A DNA stretch of 64,000 bases from Collinsella aerofaciens (GCF_015552075.1 NZ_JADNDZ010000052.1:28857-92856), one strand, 5' to 3'. Shown: positions 53,352-62,749, counted from the first letter of the stretch. A program made the numbers and translations. Notes: a model not told the origin generated them from the letters alone.

Positions 53352-54266
53352 ATGGGTACGGTGAGAAACGCGCGCGTTAACCAGGGCGGCCCCAAGTGCG
53401 CCGGTATCGTCGGCCTGGGCCTCATCGGCGGCAGCTTTGCCCGCGGCTATGCGCAGGCGGGCGTCCGCGTGCTGGCCTGGGATCCCGATGACGACGTCAT
53501 GACAGCCGCCAGCATGGGTACCGTCGCCGGCGAGCTCAACGACGAGACGCTCGGTGAGTGCGACATCATAGTCCTTGCCTGCTATCCCGAGGCATGCATC
53601 GATTGGCTCGAGGCCCACGCCCAGGCGCTCGCCGACGCCACCGACACCGAGGCCATCATGGGCCCCGTGGTGATCGACACCGTGGGCGTCAAGGGCATCG
53701 TGTGTGAGCGGGCCTTTGAGCTCGCCCGCGAGCACGGTTTTTACTTTGTGGGCGCGCACCCCATGGCGGGCACCCAGTTCTCGGGCTACGCGCACTCCCG
53801 CGCCGACCTGTTCCAGGGCGCTCCCCTGGTGCTCGTTCCGCCCGCGGTGGACGATGCGCTCAAGCTGGAGCTTTTGGGCCAGGTGCGCGAGATGGTGCGT
53901 CCCCTGGGCTTTGGCAAGTTCAGCGTAACGAGCGCCGCTGAGCATGACCGCGTCATCGCCTTTACGAGCCAGCTCGCGCACGTGGTGTCCAACGCCTACG
54001 TAAAGAGCCCGACCGCCCAGGTCCACCACGGCTTTTCGGCCGGTAGCTACCGCGATCTCACCCGCGTGGCACATCTCAACCCGCAAATGTGGTCAGAGCT
54101 CATGATTGACGACGCCGACGCGCTCGCCTACGAGATCGACCATCTAATCGAATCGCTCGGCGCCTACAGCCGCGCCCTTAAGGACCGCGACCAGCGATAT
54201 CTGGAGAATCTCCTTGCCGAGGGCGACCACATTAAGCGCGCACTCGACGACGAGGCCTCCCACTAG
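53352..54266 (+). CDS. tyrA: prephenate dehydrogenase
   Basis: NAD-dependent oxidation of prephenate towards tyrosine. 304 residues; the dinucleotide motif GLGLIGGSFARG is near residue 22, and the active-site GAHPMAGTQFSGY and TSAAEHDRVIAFTSQLAH are present. No ACT domain. It begins three bases after aroF. Confidence 0.95.
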   Translation: MGTVRNARVNQGGPKCAGIVGLGLIGGSFARGYAQAGVRVLAWDPDDDVMTAASMGTVAGELNDETLGECDIIVLACYPEACIDWLEAHAQALADATDTEAIMGPVVIDTVGVKGIVCERAFELAREHGFYFVGAHPMAGTQFSGYAHSRADLFQGAPLVLVPPAVDDALKLELLGQVREMVRPLGFGKFSVTSAAEHDRVIAFTSQLAHVVSNAYVKSPTAQVHHGFSAGSYRDLTRVAHLNPQMWSELMIDDADALAYEIDHLIESLGAYSRALKDRDQRYLENLLAEGDHIKRALDDEASH

Positions 54267-54302
54267 ACCACCCATCACGCCAGGTCGAAAGGACCGAAGC
54301 TT

Positions 54303-55409
54303 ATGGCGATTACCATCGATATCGACACTGCACGCCCCTACCAGGTGCATGTTGGCACGTTTTTGCTGGAGCAGGCGGGACCGCTCGTGCGCGCCACTGC
54401 CGGCGGCACCAAGGCCGTCATCGTGACGGACACCAACGTGGGCCCGCTCTACCAGATGCCCGTTAAGCAGAGCCTGGAGGCGTCAGGCTACGAGGTGAGC
54501 ATCTGCACCTTCGAGGCCGGCGAGGCCCATAAGCGCGCCGAAACCTATGTTGCCATTTTGGAGTTTGTGGCCGAGCACGAGCTTTCGCGCTCCGACGTGA
54601 TCGTGGCACTCGGCGGCGGCGTCGTGGGCGACGTGGCAGGCTTTGTGGCCGCCACCTACATGCGCGGCTGCAAGTTTGTGCAGATCCCGACGAGCCTGCT
54701 CGCCATGGTGGATTCATCGGTGGGAGGCAAGACCGCCATCGACCTGGCTGCCGGCAAGAACTTGGCCGGCGCCTTTTGGCAGCCGAGCGTGGTTATCGCT
54801 GACGTGGGGTGCCTGGCCACCCTCACGCCCGAGCAGTTCGCCGACGGCTGCGGCGAGGTCGTCAAGCACGCCGTGATCGCCGACCCGGAGCTTTTCGCCG
54901 AGCTGGAGAAGACCCCGCTCGCGCTTGAGCTGCTCAACCGCGATGTGGCCCGCGTAGCGCTCATCATCGCCCGCAATATTGACATCAAGCGCGCCGTGGT
55001 CGTCGCCGACGAGCGCGAAACCAACCAGCGCAAGCTCCTCAACTTTGGGCACAGCGCCGGGCACGCCGTCGAGGCCTGCGAGCACTTTGAGCTGGGACAC
55101 GGCAACTGCGTGTCGATCGGCATGGGCATCATCACGCGCGCCGCGGCCCTGCACGGCGTTTGCGATACTGCACTGCCCGGTCGTATTGAGGAGCTCTGCG
55201 CCCGCCACGGCCTCAAGACCCGCTGCGAGCTTTCCGCCGATGCCGTCTTTGCCGAGGCGCTCCACGACAAGAAACGCGCGGGCGACACCATCGACCTGGT
55301 GATTCCGCACGGCATTGGCCGCTGCAGCATCGACCGCACGCCACTTTCCACTTTCCACGAACTCATTGCCGAGGGCCTCGGCCAGAAGGGAGACGCATCC
55401 GCATGCTAG
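54303..55409 (+). CDS. aroB: 3-dehydroquinate synthase
   Basis: Second shikimate pathway enzyme, NAD- and metal-dependent. 368 residues. VALGGGVVGDVAGFVAATYMRG, the SSVGGKTAID glycine-rich site and the zinc ligands in FGHSAGHAVE and HGNCVSIGM-like GHGNCVSIGM are present. The ATG follows GAAAGGACC. The 3' end overlaps aroA. Confidence 0.97.
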   Translation: MAITIDIDTARPYQVHVGTFLLEQAGPLVRATAGGTKAVIVTDTNVGPLYQMPVKQSLEASGYEVSICTFEAGEAHKRAETYVAILEFVAEHELSRSDVIVALGGGVVGDVAGFVAATYMRGCKFVQIPTSLLAMVDSSVGGKTAIDLAAGKNLAGAFWQPSVVIADVGCLATLTPEQFADGCGEVVKHAVIADPELFAELEKTPLALELLNRDVARVALIIARNIDIKRAVVVADERETNQRKLLNFGHSAGHAVEACEHFELGHGNCVSIGMGIITRAAALHGVCDTALPGRIEELCARHGLKTRCELSADAVFAEALHDKKRAGDTIDLVIPHGIGRCSIDRTPLSTFHELIAEGLGQKGDASAC

Positions 55410-56722
55410 CCCGCATCACCCCGTCCCCGCTCAAGGGTACCGTTCCCGCCATCGCGTCCAAGTCGATGGCGCACCGCCTGATCATCTGCGCCGCACTCGC
55501 CAACGGCGAGACGCACGTCACCTGCAATACCACCTGCGCCGACATCGAGGCCACGGTGCGCTGCCTTACGGCACTCGGCGCCCGCATTGAAACCGTCGAG
55601 GGCGGATTCCAGGTCCATCCAACCATGAAAAGCGTTGAATTTGGCCTGCTCAAGGCCCTTGCCGGCGGCACGCTCGACTGCGGAGAGAGCGGCTCCACAC
55701 TCCGCTTTATGCTGCCCGTCGCCTGCGCGCTGGGCGCAGAGGCCACCTTTGTGGGCCAGGGCCGTCTGGGCGCCCGCCCGCTCTCCCCGCTCTCGGACGA
55801 GATCATCGCCGCCGGCTGTGACCTGCAGGGCCTAGGCGGTTTTCCGCTCAAAGCGAGCGGCCGCATGCGCCCGGGCACCTTTGTGCTGCCGGGCAACGTG
55901 AGCTCGCAGTATATCTCGGGCCTGCTGCTGGCGGCGCCGCTGCTGGCCCAGCCCTCCTGCGTGCAGGTGACCGGCCTCATCGAGAGCCGTCCCTACATCA
56001 ACCTGACCATTCAGGCCATGAAGGCCTTTGGCGTCGAGGTCAACGTCGAGCGCATCCCGGCCAAGGACGGACAGCCCGAGGTCACGAACTTCCGTGTGAG
56101 CAGTGGCTCGTACCGCACGCCCGGTAGCGTGGCCGTCGAGGGTGACTGGTCCAACGCCGCCTTTTGGCTGTGCGCCGGCGCCATCGGCACCGACCCCATC
56201 ACCGTCGAGGGCGTGTCGTTCAGCTCCGCACAGGGCGACCGCAACGTGCTCGCCGCGCTCTCGCGCTTTGGTGCCCGCATCGTGCGTTCCACCAACGCCG
56301 CCACCGTACAGTCCGACAAACTTGCCGGCTTTGAGATGAGTGCCCACGACATTCCCGACCTGGTGCCCGTCATCTCGGCCGTAGCCTCGCTGGCGCAGGG
56401 CCGCACCTTTATCCGCGATTGCGCCCGTCTGCGCATCAAGGAATCCGACCGCCTGGCAACCACCACCCGCGAGCTCACCGCGCTGGGCGCGCAGGTGCGC
56501 ATTGCCGGTGACGACCTCATCATCAAGGGTGTCGATGCCTTCACCGGCGGCGAGGTCGATTCGCACAACGACCATCGCATCGCCATGATGGCCGCTATCG
56601 CCGCGAGCCGCGCCACCGGCGAGGTCGTGATCCACGGCGCCGAGGCGGTCAACAAGTCCTATCCCGATTTCTTCGACCACTACCGCCTGCTGGGCGGCAA
56701 GGTCACACTCGAGGAGGAATAG
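55403..56722 (+). CDS. aroA: 3-phosphoshikimate 1-carboxyvinyltransferase (EPSP synthase)
   Basis: Adds PEP to shikimate 3-phosphate. 439 residues. SKSMAHRLIICAAL, DCGESGSTLRFMLPVA and the C-terminal RIKESDRLATT and DSHNDHRIAM are characteristic. Overlaps the aroB end by seven bases, suggesting coupling. The residues after the GESGSTLR loop do not let me classify herbicide sensitivity. Confidence 0.96.
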   Translation: MLARITPSPLKGTVPAIASKSMAHRLIICAALANGETHVTCNTTCADIEATVRCLTALGARIETVEGGFQVHPTMKSVEFGLLKALAGGTLDCGESGSTLRFMLPVACALGAEATFVGQGRLGARPLSPLSDEIIAAGCDLQGLGGFPLKASGRMRPGTFVLPGNVSSQYISGLLLAAPLLAQPSCVQVTGLIESRPYINLTIQAMKAFGVEVNVERIPAKDGQPEVTNFRVSSGSYRTPGSVAVEGDWSNAAFWLCAGAIGTDPITVEGVSFSSAQGDRNVLAALSRFGARIVRSTNAATVQSDKLAGFEMSAHDIPDLVPVISAVASLAQGRTFIRDCARLRIKESDRLATTTRELTALGAQVRIAGDDLIIKGVDAFTGGEVDSHNDHRIAMMAAIAASRATGEVVIHGAEAVNKSYPDFFDHYRLLGGKVTLEEE

Positions 56723-56723
56723 C

Positions 56724-57821
56724 ATGTCCTCGACCTTTGGCAACGTCTTGCACTTAAGCATCTTCGGCCAGTCGCACTCCCCCGCCATCGGTTGCTCGCT
56801 CGATGGCGTCCCGGCGGGCATTGCCGTTGATCAGGAGCAGCTGCAGGCCTTTTTGGACCGTCGCGCCCCCGGCCGCGACGAGACCGCGACCAAGCGCCGC
56901 GAGGCCGATGCCGCGCATATCATTGCCGGCGTGGTCGATGGGCACACCACCGGCGCGCCCATCGCAGCGATTATCGAGAACACCAACACGCGCTCCAAGG
57001 ATTACTCTGAGCAGCGCCGCAAGCCCCGCCCCGGACATGCGGACTTCCCTGCGCGCGTGAAGTATCACAACATGCACGATGTCGCCGGTGGCGGGCATTT
57101 CTCCGGCCGCCTAACGGCACCCCTGTGCATCGGCGGCGGCATTGCGTTGCAGGCACTCGAGGCCCGCGGCATTAACGTGATGGCGCACGTCGCGCAGATC
57201 GGCGGCATCTCCGACCTGCCGATGGACGACATGGTCTATCGCGAGGCCGACCGTAAGGCGATCCTAACGAACGATCTTCCTTGCATTGACGCCGCCGCAG
57301 CCGGCCGCATGCGCGAGGAGATCCTAGCCGCGCGCGACGAACTCGACAGCATCGGCGGCATCGTGGAGTGCGGCATTTACGGGCTTCCCGCGGGCATCGG
57401 CGACCCCATGTTCGACGGCATCGAGAACCGCATCGCGCAAATCGCGTTTGGCATTCCCGCCGTAAAGGGCGTGGAGTTTGGCATGGGCTTTGCCGTCGCC
57501 GCCATGCGCGGCAGCGAGAACAACGATCCGTATCGCATCGATGCCGAAACCGGCGAGATCGAGGTCGAGTCCAACAACGCCGGCGGCATCCTGGGCGGTA
57601 TTTCGACCGGCGCGCCCGTCATGTGGCGCATGGCCGTAAAGCCGACGCCCTCCATTGGCCGTGAGCAGCAGACGGTGGACATGGACGCTATGGAAAATGC
57701 CGAGCTCTCGGTCCACGGCCGCCACGATCCCTGCATCGTCCCCCGAGCTGTCCCCGTAGCCGAGGCAGCCGCCGCCCTTGCCATCTGGGACGCCCTCCTC
57801 GAAGACGCCGCCCAGCGCTAA
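56724..57821 (+). CDS. aroC: chorismate synthase
   Basis: FMN-dependent last common step to chorismate. 365 residues. The signatures LSIFGQSHSPAIGCSLDGVP, RPGHADFPA and a GGGHFSGRLTA are present, and the C-terminal RHDPCIVPRAVPV is typical. It begins one base after the aroA stop. Confidence 0.96.
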   Translation: MSSTFGNVLHLSIFGQSHSPAIGCSLDGVPAGIAVDQEQLQAFLDRRAPGRDETATKRREADAAHIIAGVVDGHTTGAPIAAIIENTNTRSKDYSEQRRKPRPGHADFPARVKYHNMHDVAGGGHFSGRLTAPLCIGGGIALQALEARGINVMAHVAQIGGISDLPMDDMVYREADRKAILTNDLPCIDAAAAGRMREEILAARDELDSIGGIVECGIYGLPAGIGDPMFDGIENRIAQIAFGIPAVKGVEFGMGFAVAAMRGSENNDPYRIDAETGEIEVESNNAGGILGGISTGAPVMWRMAVKPTPSIGREQQTVDMDAMENAELSVHGRHDPCIVPRAVPVAEAAAALAIWDALLEDAAQR

Positions 57822-57864
57822 CTACCCACCCCTCAACATCCCCCGATACGTGAAAGGGGTCTCC

Positions 57865-59010
57865 ATGGACCTTGCTGACATCCGCCAGGCCATCGATGGC
57901 ATCGACACCACGCTCCTCAACAGCTTTGTCGAGCGCATGGACATTGCCACCGAGGTCGCCAAGTCAAAAATCGAGATGGGCAAGGCCGTCTTCGACCCCG
58001 CCCGTGAGCGCTCCAAGCTCAACAACCTCGCCAGCCGCGCGCCCGAGCGCTACGAGGCGCAGACCATCACCCTGTTCCGTCTCCTCATGAGCATGAGCAA
58101 GGCCGAGCAGCAGCGCTACATCAACGAGCTCAAGGGCATCACCGTCTCGCAAAAGGCCCACGCCACGGCCGTGGCCTTTGACACACCCTTCCCCCAGACG
58201 GCCACCGTCGCCTGTCAGGGCGTTGAGGGCGCTTACAGTCAAATCGCCGCGTGCAAGCTCTTCGACGTGCCCGACATCGCGTTTTTTGAGACCTTCGAAG
58301 GCGTTATGTGCGCCGTGCGCGACGGCTTCTGCGAGTTTGGCGTGCTGCCCATCGAGAACTCCACCGCCGGCTCGGTCAACGCTGTCTACGACCTGCTCGC
58401 CCAGTTCGACTTCCACATCGTGCGCTCGCTTCGCCTCAAAATCGACCACAACTTGCTCGTCAAGCCCGGCACCAAGCTCGCCGACGTGCGCGAGGTCTAC
58501 AGCCACGGCCAAGCTATTGCCCAGTGTGCCGGCTTTATCGAGTCCCACGACCTGCACGCCACCAAGTACCCAAACACGGCCATGTCGGCCGAGATGGTCG
58601 CCAACTCCGAGCGCACCGACGTCGCCGCCATCGCCTCGCGCAGCTGTGCCACGCTGTATGGCCTCGAGGTGCTGGAGCCCAACATCCAGGACTCGGACAA
58701 CAACTACACGCGCTTTGTCGTCATCAGCCGCGAGCCGCGCGTCTATCCCGGTGCCAACCGCACCTCGCTCATGATCACCACGGCCAACGAGCCGGGCGCA
58801 CTCTATCGTGTACTCGAGCGCTTCTACGCGCTCAATATCAACCTCATCAAGCTCGAGAGCCGCCCCATCCCCGGCCGCGACTTTGAGTTTATGTTCTACT
58901 TTGACCTGGACTGCCCCTTTGGCAGCAAGGCCCTCGACGACCTGCTTGATTCCATCGACGACGTGTGCGAGAGCTTCACCTACTTTGGCAGCTACACGGA
59001 GGTGCTCTAG
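57865..59010 (+). CDS. pheA: chorismate mutase-prephenate dehydratase (P-protein)
   Basis: Bifunctional enzyme converting chorismate through prephenate to phenylpyruvate. 381 residues: AroQ-type mutase helix bundle (about 1-90), dehydratase domain from about 115 (VACQGVEGAYSQ, FGVLPIENSTAGSVN, NYTRFVVI) and a C-terminal ACT domain (TANEPGALYRVLERF, IKLESRPIPG) for phenylalanine feedback. The ATG at 57865 follows GAAAGGGGTCTCC. Upstream codons in the same frame overlap aroC and are not part of it. Confidence 0.96.
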   Translation: MDLADIRQAIDGIDTTLLNSFVERMDIATEVAKSKIEMGKAVFDPARERSKLNNLASRAPERYEAQTITLFRLLMSMSKAEQQRYINELKGITVSQKAHATAVAFDTPFPQTATVACQGVEGAYSQIAACKLFDVPDIAFFETFEGVMCAVRDGFCEFGVLPIENSTAGSVNAVYDLLAQFDFHIVRSLRLKIDHNLLVKPGTKLADVREVYSHGQAIAQCAGFIESHDLHATKYPNTAMSAEMVANSERTDVAAIASRSCATLYGLEVLEPNIQDSDNNYTRFVVISREPRVYPGANRTSLMITTANEPGALYRVLERFYALNINLIKLESRPIPGRDFEFMFYFDLDCPFGSKALDDLLDSIDDVCESFTYFGSYTEVL

Positions 59011-60249
59011 ATGACCGATACCACCGCAACCCGCCCCTACGGCGTGCTGGGCCGCGTGCTGGGCCACAGCTACACCCCGACCATCTACAAAGAGCTCGCA
59101 GGCCTGGAGTATGTGCGTTTTGAGCGTGAGCCCGAGGATCTTGAGGCTTTTATGACGGGCGACGAGTGGGAGGGCACCAACGTGACCATCCCCTACAAGC
59201 GCGCCGTCATGGAATACCTGGACGAGCTGAGTCCATTGGCCGAGCGTATGGGCAACGTCAACACCATCACGCGCCTGCCCGACGGCCGCCTGCGCGGCGA
59301 CAACACCGACTACTTTGGTTTTCAGTGCCTGGTCGAGGAGCTGGGCGTTGAAGTGGCCGACAAGAAGGTCCTTGTGCTCGGCGCCACCGGTGGCGCGGGT
59401 ACCACTGCCAGCATGGTGCTCGGCGACCTAGGCGCCACCGTGGTGCCCGTGGGCCGCACGAGCGAGGTCAACTACTGCAACATCGCGCAGCAGTCCGACG
59501 CCGCCCTGCTCGTCAACTGCACGCCCGCCGGCATGTTCCCCCATTGCCCCGACGCGCCTTGCACGCTCGAAGGGCTCGATGCGCTCGAAGGCGTTATCGA
59601 CATTGTCTACAACCCCGCCCGCACGGGACTCATGCTCGAGACCGAGCGCCGCGGCATCCCCTGCATCGGTGGCCTGCTGATGCTCGTGGCCCAAGCGGCA
59701 CAGGCCGTCGAGCACTATACCGGCCAAGTCACCCCGCGCAAGCGCATCTTAGACGTAACGGAGCGTCTGTCCCGCCGCGAACAAAACATCGCGCTGATCG
59801 GCATGCCGGGTTCGGGCAAGACCCGCGTGGGTGAGCAGATCGCCCAGCTCACGGGCCGCGAGCACATCGACTTGGATCGCGCGCTCGAGGAGCGTCTGGG
59901 CATGCCCTGTGCCGACTTTATCGTCGAGCGCGGCGAGGCGGCCTTCCGCGAACAGGAAACGGCGGCCTTGGCCGAAATTTCCAAGCGCAGCGGCCTGGTG
60001 CTCTCCACGGGAGGTGGCGTCGTCACGCGCGACGAGAACTATCCGCTGCTGCACCAGAACAGCCTGATCGTAATGCTCAACCGCAAGCTCGACGAGCTCG
60101 CCCACAAGGGTCGTCCCATCACCGCCCGCGACGGCATCGACAAGCTGGCCGAACAGCGCATGCCGCGCTACCGTGCCTGGGCCGATTACATCATCGACTC
60201 GCGCGACTGCGCCGCCAACACCGCCCAAGCCCTCCTCGACACCCTTTAA
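59011..60249 (+). CDS. aroE-aroK: shikimate dehydrogenase-shikimate kinase fusion
   Basis: 412-residue fusion of two consecutive shikimate steps. Residues 1 to about 250 are AroE (NVTIPYK, LRGDNTDYFGFQ, NADP loop GATGGAGTTAS). Residues from about 262 are shikimate kinase with P-loop IGMPGSGKTRVG, DLDRALEE and LSTGGGVVTR. In the AroE substrate loop the usual SxSP is HSYTP. Both halves appear intact. It starts at the base after the pheA stop. AroE-AroK fusions are uncommon; the usual fused partner in plants is dehydroquinase. Confidence 0.93.
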   Translation: MTDTTATRPYGVLGRVLGHSYTPTIYKELAGLEYVRFEREPEDLEAFMTGDEWEGTNVTIPYKRAVMEYLDELSPLAERMGNVNTITRLPDGRLRGDNTDYFGFQCLVEELGVEVADKKVLVLGATGGAGTTASMVLGDLGATVVPVGRTSEVNYCNIAQQSDAALLVNCTPAGMFPHCPDAPCTLEGLDALEGVIDIVYNPARTGLMLETERRGIPCIGGLLMLVAQAAQAVEHYTGQVTPRKRILDVTERLSRREQNIALIGMPGSGKTRVGEQIAQLTGREHIDLDRALEERLGMPCADFIVERGEAAFREQETAALAEISKRSGLVLSTGGGVVTRDENYPLLHQNSLIVMLNRKLDELAHKGRPITARDGIDKLAEQRMPRYRAWADYIIDSRDCAANTAQALLDTL

Positions 60250-60288
60250 AACCTACCAAAAAGGGACAGGTTTATTTTGGCAGGTTTT
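60248..60288 (+). repeat. palindromic repeat between aroEK and aroQ
   Basis: AAAACCTACCAAAA (60248-60261) and TTTTGGCAGGTTTT (60275-60288) are inverted with one mismatch, around a 13-base loop containing GGGACAGG. It begins inside the aroEK stop codon, like the repeats at ppsR and rsfS. The trailing TTTTAT could make it a terminator of the aro operon. Confidence 0.6.
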
Positions 60289-60350
60289 ATCTGGGCAAAC
60301 GTCAAACCCCAAGGCCTGCAGCACACTGCACAACCACAAAGGAAGCAACC

Positions 60351-60788
60351 ATGAAAGCACTCGTCATCAACGGCCCCAACCTCAACATGCTCGGCATCCG
60401 CGAGCCGGGCATCTACGGCAGCGACAACTACGACCGCTTGGTGCAGATCTGCAAGGAAACAGGCGCCGCACAGGGCTTTGACGAGGTCGAGGTCTTCCAG
60501 TCCAACCACGAGGGCAGCATCGTCGACAAGATCCAGGAGGCCTACGGCAAGGTCGACGGCATCGTCATCAACCCGGCGGCCTACACACACACGAGCGTGG
60601 CGATCCTGGACGCCCTCAAGGCCGTCGCCATCCCCGCCGTCGAGGTCCACATCAGCGCCGTCGAGACGCGCGAGGACTTCCGCCAGGTGAGCTACGCACG
60701 CCTAGCCTGCTTCGCCACCATCACCGGCGAGGGCCTGAAGGGCTACGCCCACGCGTTGGAGCTGCTGAAAGAGCATCTCGAAAAGTAA
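60351..60788 (+). CDS. aroQ: 3-dehydroquinate dehydratase type II
   Basis: Third shikimate step, dodecameric type II enzyme. 145 residues; NGPNLNMLGIREPGIYG with the catalytic Tyr, SNHEGSIVDKI, INPAAYTHTSVAI and VEVHISAVETRE are all present. The ATG follows AAAGGAAGCAACC. It is separated from aroEK by about 100 bases with a palindromic repeat, so it may be transcribed separately. It completes the pathway; no shikimate step is missing. Confidence 0.97.
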   Translation: MKALVINGPNLNMLGIREPGIYGSDNYDRLVQICKETGAAQGFDEVEVFQSNHEGSIVDKIQEAYGKVDGIVINPAAYTHTSVAILDALKAVAIPAVEVHISAVETREDFRQVSYARLACFATITGEGLKGYAHALELLKEHLEK

Positions 60789-60850
60789 AATGCCAACCCC
60801 AACAAACAGCAGCGGCTTGCTCGCGCTCGGCTCCAGCAACACACAAGATG

Positions 60851-60883
60851 AAAAAAGCCCAGACCACCAAGCGGTCTGGGCTT
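60851..60883 (-). terminator. terminator of tRNA-Arg(TCT)
   Basis: AAGCCCAGACC (60855-60865) pairs with GGTCTGGGCTT (60873-60883). On the minus strand the stem runs into TTTTTT. It may also stop plus-strand transcription from aroQ, though less efficiently. Confidence 0.9.
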
Positions 60884-60892
60884 AATAAACGA

Positions 60893-60969
60893 TGGTGCTC
60901 CATGGCGGATTCGAACCGTCGACCTTGGGATTAGAAGTCCCCTGCTCTATCCAACTGAGCTAATGGAGC
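60893..60969 (-). tRNA. tRNA-Arg (anticodon TCT)
   Basis: 77 bases with encoded CCA. Acceptor GCTCCAT pairs with ATGGAGC, the D arm is TAGCTCAGTTGGATAGAGC, and the anticodon loop CTTCTAA reads TCT (codon AGA). The T arm GACGG-TTCGAAT-CCGCC has an A-C mismatch, and the first anticodon-stem pair is G-A. A TATAAT at 61021-61016 on the minus strand may be its -10, although it is rather far away. Confidence 0.93.
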
Positions 60970-61023
60970 AAATAACCGCACGCCCAAGCAAGCACAAGCC
61001 TGTCAGGCGCAAGTAATTATAAC

Positions 61024-61791
61024 CTAGTTGAACTGCTCGCGGTACGCCTTGCAGACCTCATTGACCGGGCCGTCCATGCGAAGGTCACCCTTCTCAATCC
61101 AAACTGCACGCTGGCAGATGCGCTCAACCTGCTCCATGGAGTGCGAAACGAACAGAACTGTCACGTCGCCGCTCTGGATAAAGTGTTGAATGCGCGCCTC
61201 GCACTTTTGCTGGAAGAACACGTCACCGACGGACAGTGTCTCGTCAACGATCAGAATATCGGGCTCGGTAATCGTCGCGATTGCAAAGGCGATACGCGCC
61301 ACCATGCCCGAGGAGAAGTTCTTAAGCGGCATATCGACAAAGTTCTGCAACTCAGCGAACTCAATAATGCCGTCAAAGTTGGCGTCGATGAACTCCTTGG
61401 TGTAGCCGAGCAGGGCACCGTTCAGATAGATGTTCTCGCGGGCGGTCAGCTCGGGGTCAAAGCCGGCGCCAAGCTCAATCAGCGGCGCGATGTTACCGTG
61501 CACCTTAACGCTGCCCTCGCTAGGCTCAAGAACGCCAGCGATAATCTTGAGCATCGTAGACTTGCCGGAGCCATTGGTGCCGACCAGACCCACAACCTCG
61601 CCGCGATGAATATCAAACGAGATGTGCTTAAGCGCCCTAAACTCCTCAAAGAACAGCTCGTGCTTGGCAAGCTTAATGAAGTACTCCTTGAGGTTGGTCA
61701 GCGACTCGGACGCCATGTTAAAGATCATGGTGACGTCGTCGACCTCGACAGCCAGAGGCTGCTCGCTGTAATCAACAACAGATTCAGTCAT
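61024..61791 (-). CDS. polysaccharide export ABC transporter ATPase (Wzt/TagH-like)
   Basis: 255 residues. Walker A is GLVGTNGSGKST, the signature is NFSSGMVARIAFA and Walker B ILIVDETLSVGD. IELGAGFDPELTARENI is typical of the teichoic acid and O-antigen exporter subfamily. It lacks the C-terminal carbohydrate-binding domain found in some Wzt proteins. ATG at 61791 behind GGAG. It pairs with the permease just upstream. Confidence 0.93.
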   Translation of the reverse strand: MTESVVDYSEQPLAVEVDDVTMIFNMASESLTNLKEYFIKLAKHELFFEEFRALKHISFDIHRGEVVGLVGTNGSGKSTMLKIIAGVLEPSEGSVKVHGNIAPLIELGAGFDPELTARENIYLNGALLGYTKEFIDANFDGIIEFAELQNFVDMPLKNFSSGMVARIAFAIATITEPDILIVDETLSVGDVFFQQKCEARIQHFIQSGDVTVLFVSHSMEQVERICQRAVWIEKGDLRMDGPVNEVCKAYREQFN

Positions 61792-61802
61792 CACAGCACT
61801 CC

Positions 61803-62648
61803 TTAGATGTAGAGGATAAATTTGCGCTCGGACTTATGGAACACGGTATAGCCAATAATAAGCGCAAGAACCGCCCAAGCGACGCACATACCAAACGTCA
61901 TAAGCGAGGGCGTAGTCTGGAACAGGAAGATATCGCGCATAAACTGCAGGTAGTTGAACATGGGGTTCGCATACATCAAGATACGCACGAGATGCGGCAT
62001 TTGCGCAATATAGTCAGTCGTCCAGAAGATGGGCGTAATGTAAGTCCACGCCGTAATGACGACGCTCCACAGATGCATAACGTCGCGGAAGAAGACCGTA
62101 AGGGCAGAGAGCATCATGCCCAGGCCCATGCAGAAGCACATAAGCAGCAGCAGGCAAACCGGCAACAGAATCAGGTGCCAAGAAGGCATAACGCGGAACC
62201 ACAGCATGACGATGGCGACGGCGACCAGCGAGAAGGCAAAGTTGACCAGCGAGAAGAGCACCTTCTGCACCGGGAAAACCCAGCGGTGCACCTTAACCTT
62301 CTTGAGCAGAGGGGCAGCGCCCACGATCGACGTCAGGGCCTGGTTAGTAGACTCAGACATGACGGCAAAGGTGATGTTACCCACGATCAAGTACAGCGGG
62401 TACATCTCGGGCGTCATTGAGCCATTGCGGCCCTGGCCAAAAATCGTCGAGAACACGATGGCCATGACGATCATCATCAGCAGCGGGTTGAGCACCGACC
62501 ATGCGACGCCCAGAACGCTACGGCGATACTTGATCTTAAAATCCTTGGTAACCAGCTGACGAAGGATAAACGCGTCCTTCTCAAATTCGTTCTTAGCAAA
62601 CGTCGCAGGCAGACTGCGAGTTTCTTGTTGCTTTGTCTGATCCGACAC
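61803..62648 (-). CDS. polysaccharide ABC transporter permease (Wzm/TagG-like)
   Basis: ABC-2 type membrane subunit, 281 residues with about six hydrophobic segments. The region KDFKIKYRRSVLGVAWSVLNPLL-like at the N-terminal cytoplasmic side is typical of this family, as is the central WTYITPIFW. Start GTG at 62648, eight bases after AAAGGAG. The open frame extends 21 codons upstream without similarity. It exports an undecaprenyl-linked glycan, of unknown structure. Confidence 0.93.
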   Translation of the reverse strand: MSDQTKQQETRSLPATFAKNEFEKDAFILRQLVTKDFKIKYRRSVLGVAWSVLNPLLMMIVMAIVFSTIFGQGRNGSMTPEMYPLYLIVGNITFAVMSESTNQALTSIVGAAPLLKKVKVHRWVFPVQKVLFSLVNFAFSLVAVAIVMLWFRVMPSWHLILLPVCLLLLMCFCMGLGMMLSALTVFFRDVMHLWSVVITAWTYITPIFWTTDYIAQMPHLVRILMYANPMFNYLQFMRDIFLFQTTPSLMTFGMCVAWAVLALIIGYTVFHKSERKFILYI

Positions 62649-62749
62649 GGATGCAACTCCTTTACTCGTAATCGTTGACAAACGAACAGTATAGACCCGA
62701 CGGCCATGCAAACGATTCGCGCAACAAAACTGGAGAACTAACCCACATC

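Noticed and set aside
52338..54086. 582-codon frame antisense to aroF and tyrA
   Set aside because: Composition is that of a mirror frame, and both plus-strand genes carry full catalytic motifs.
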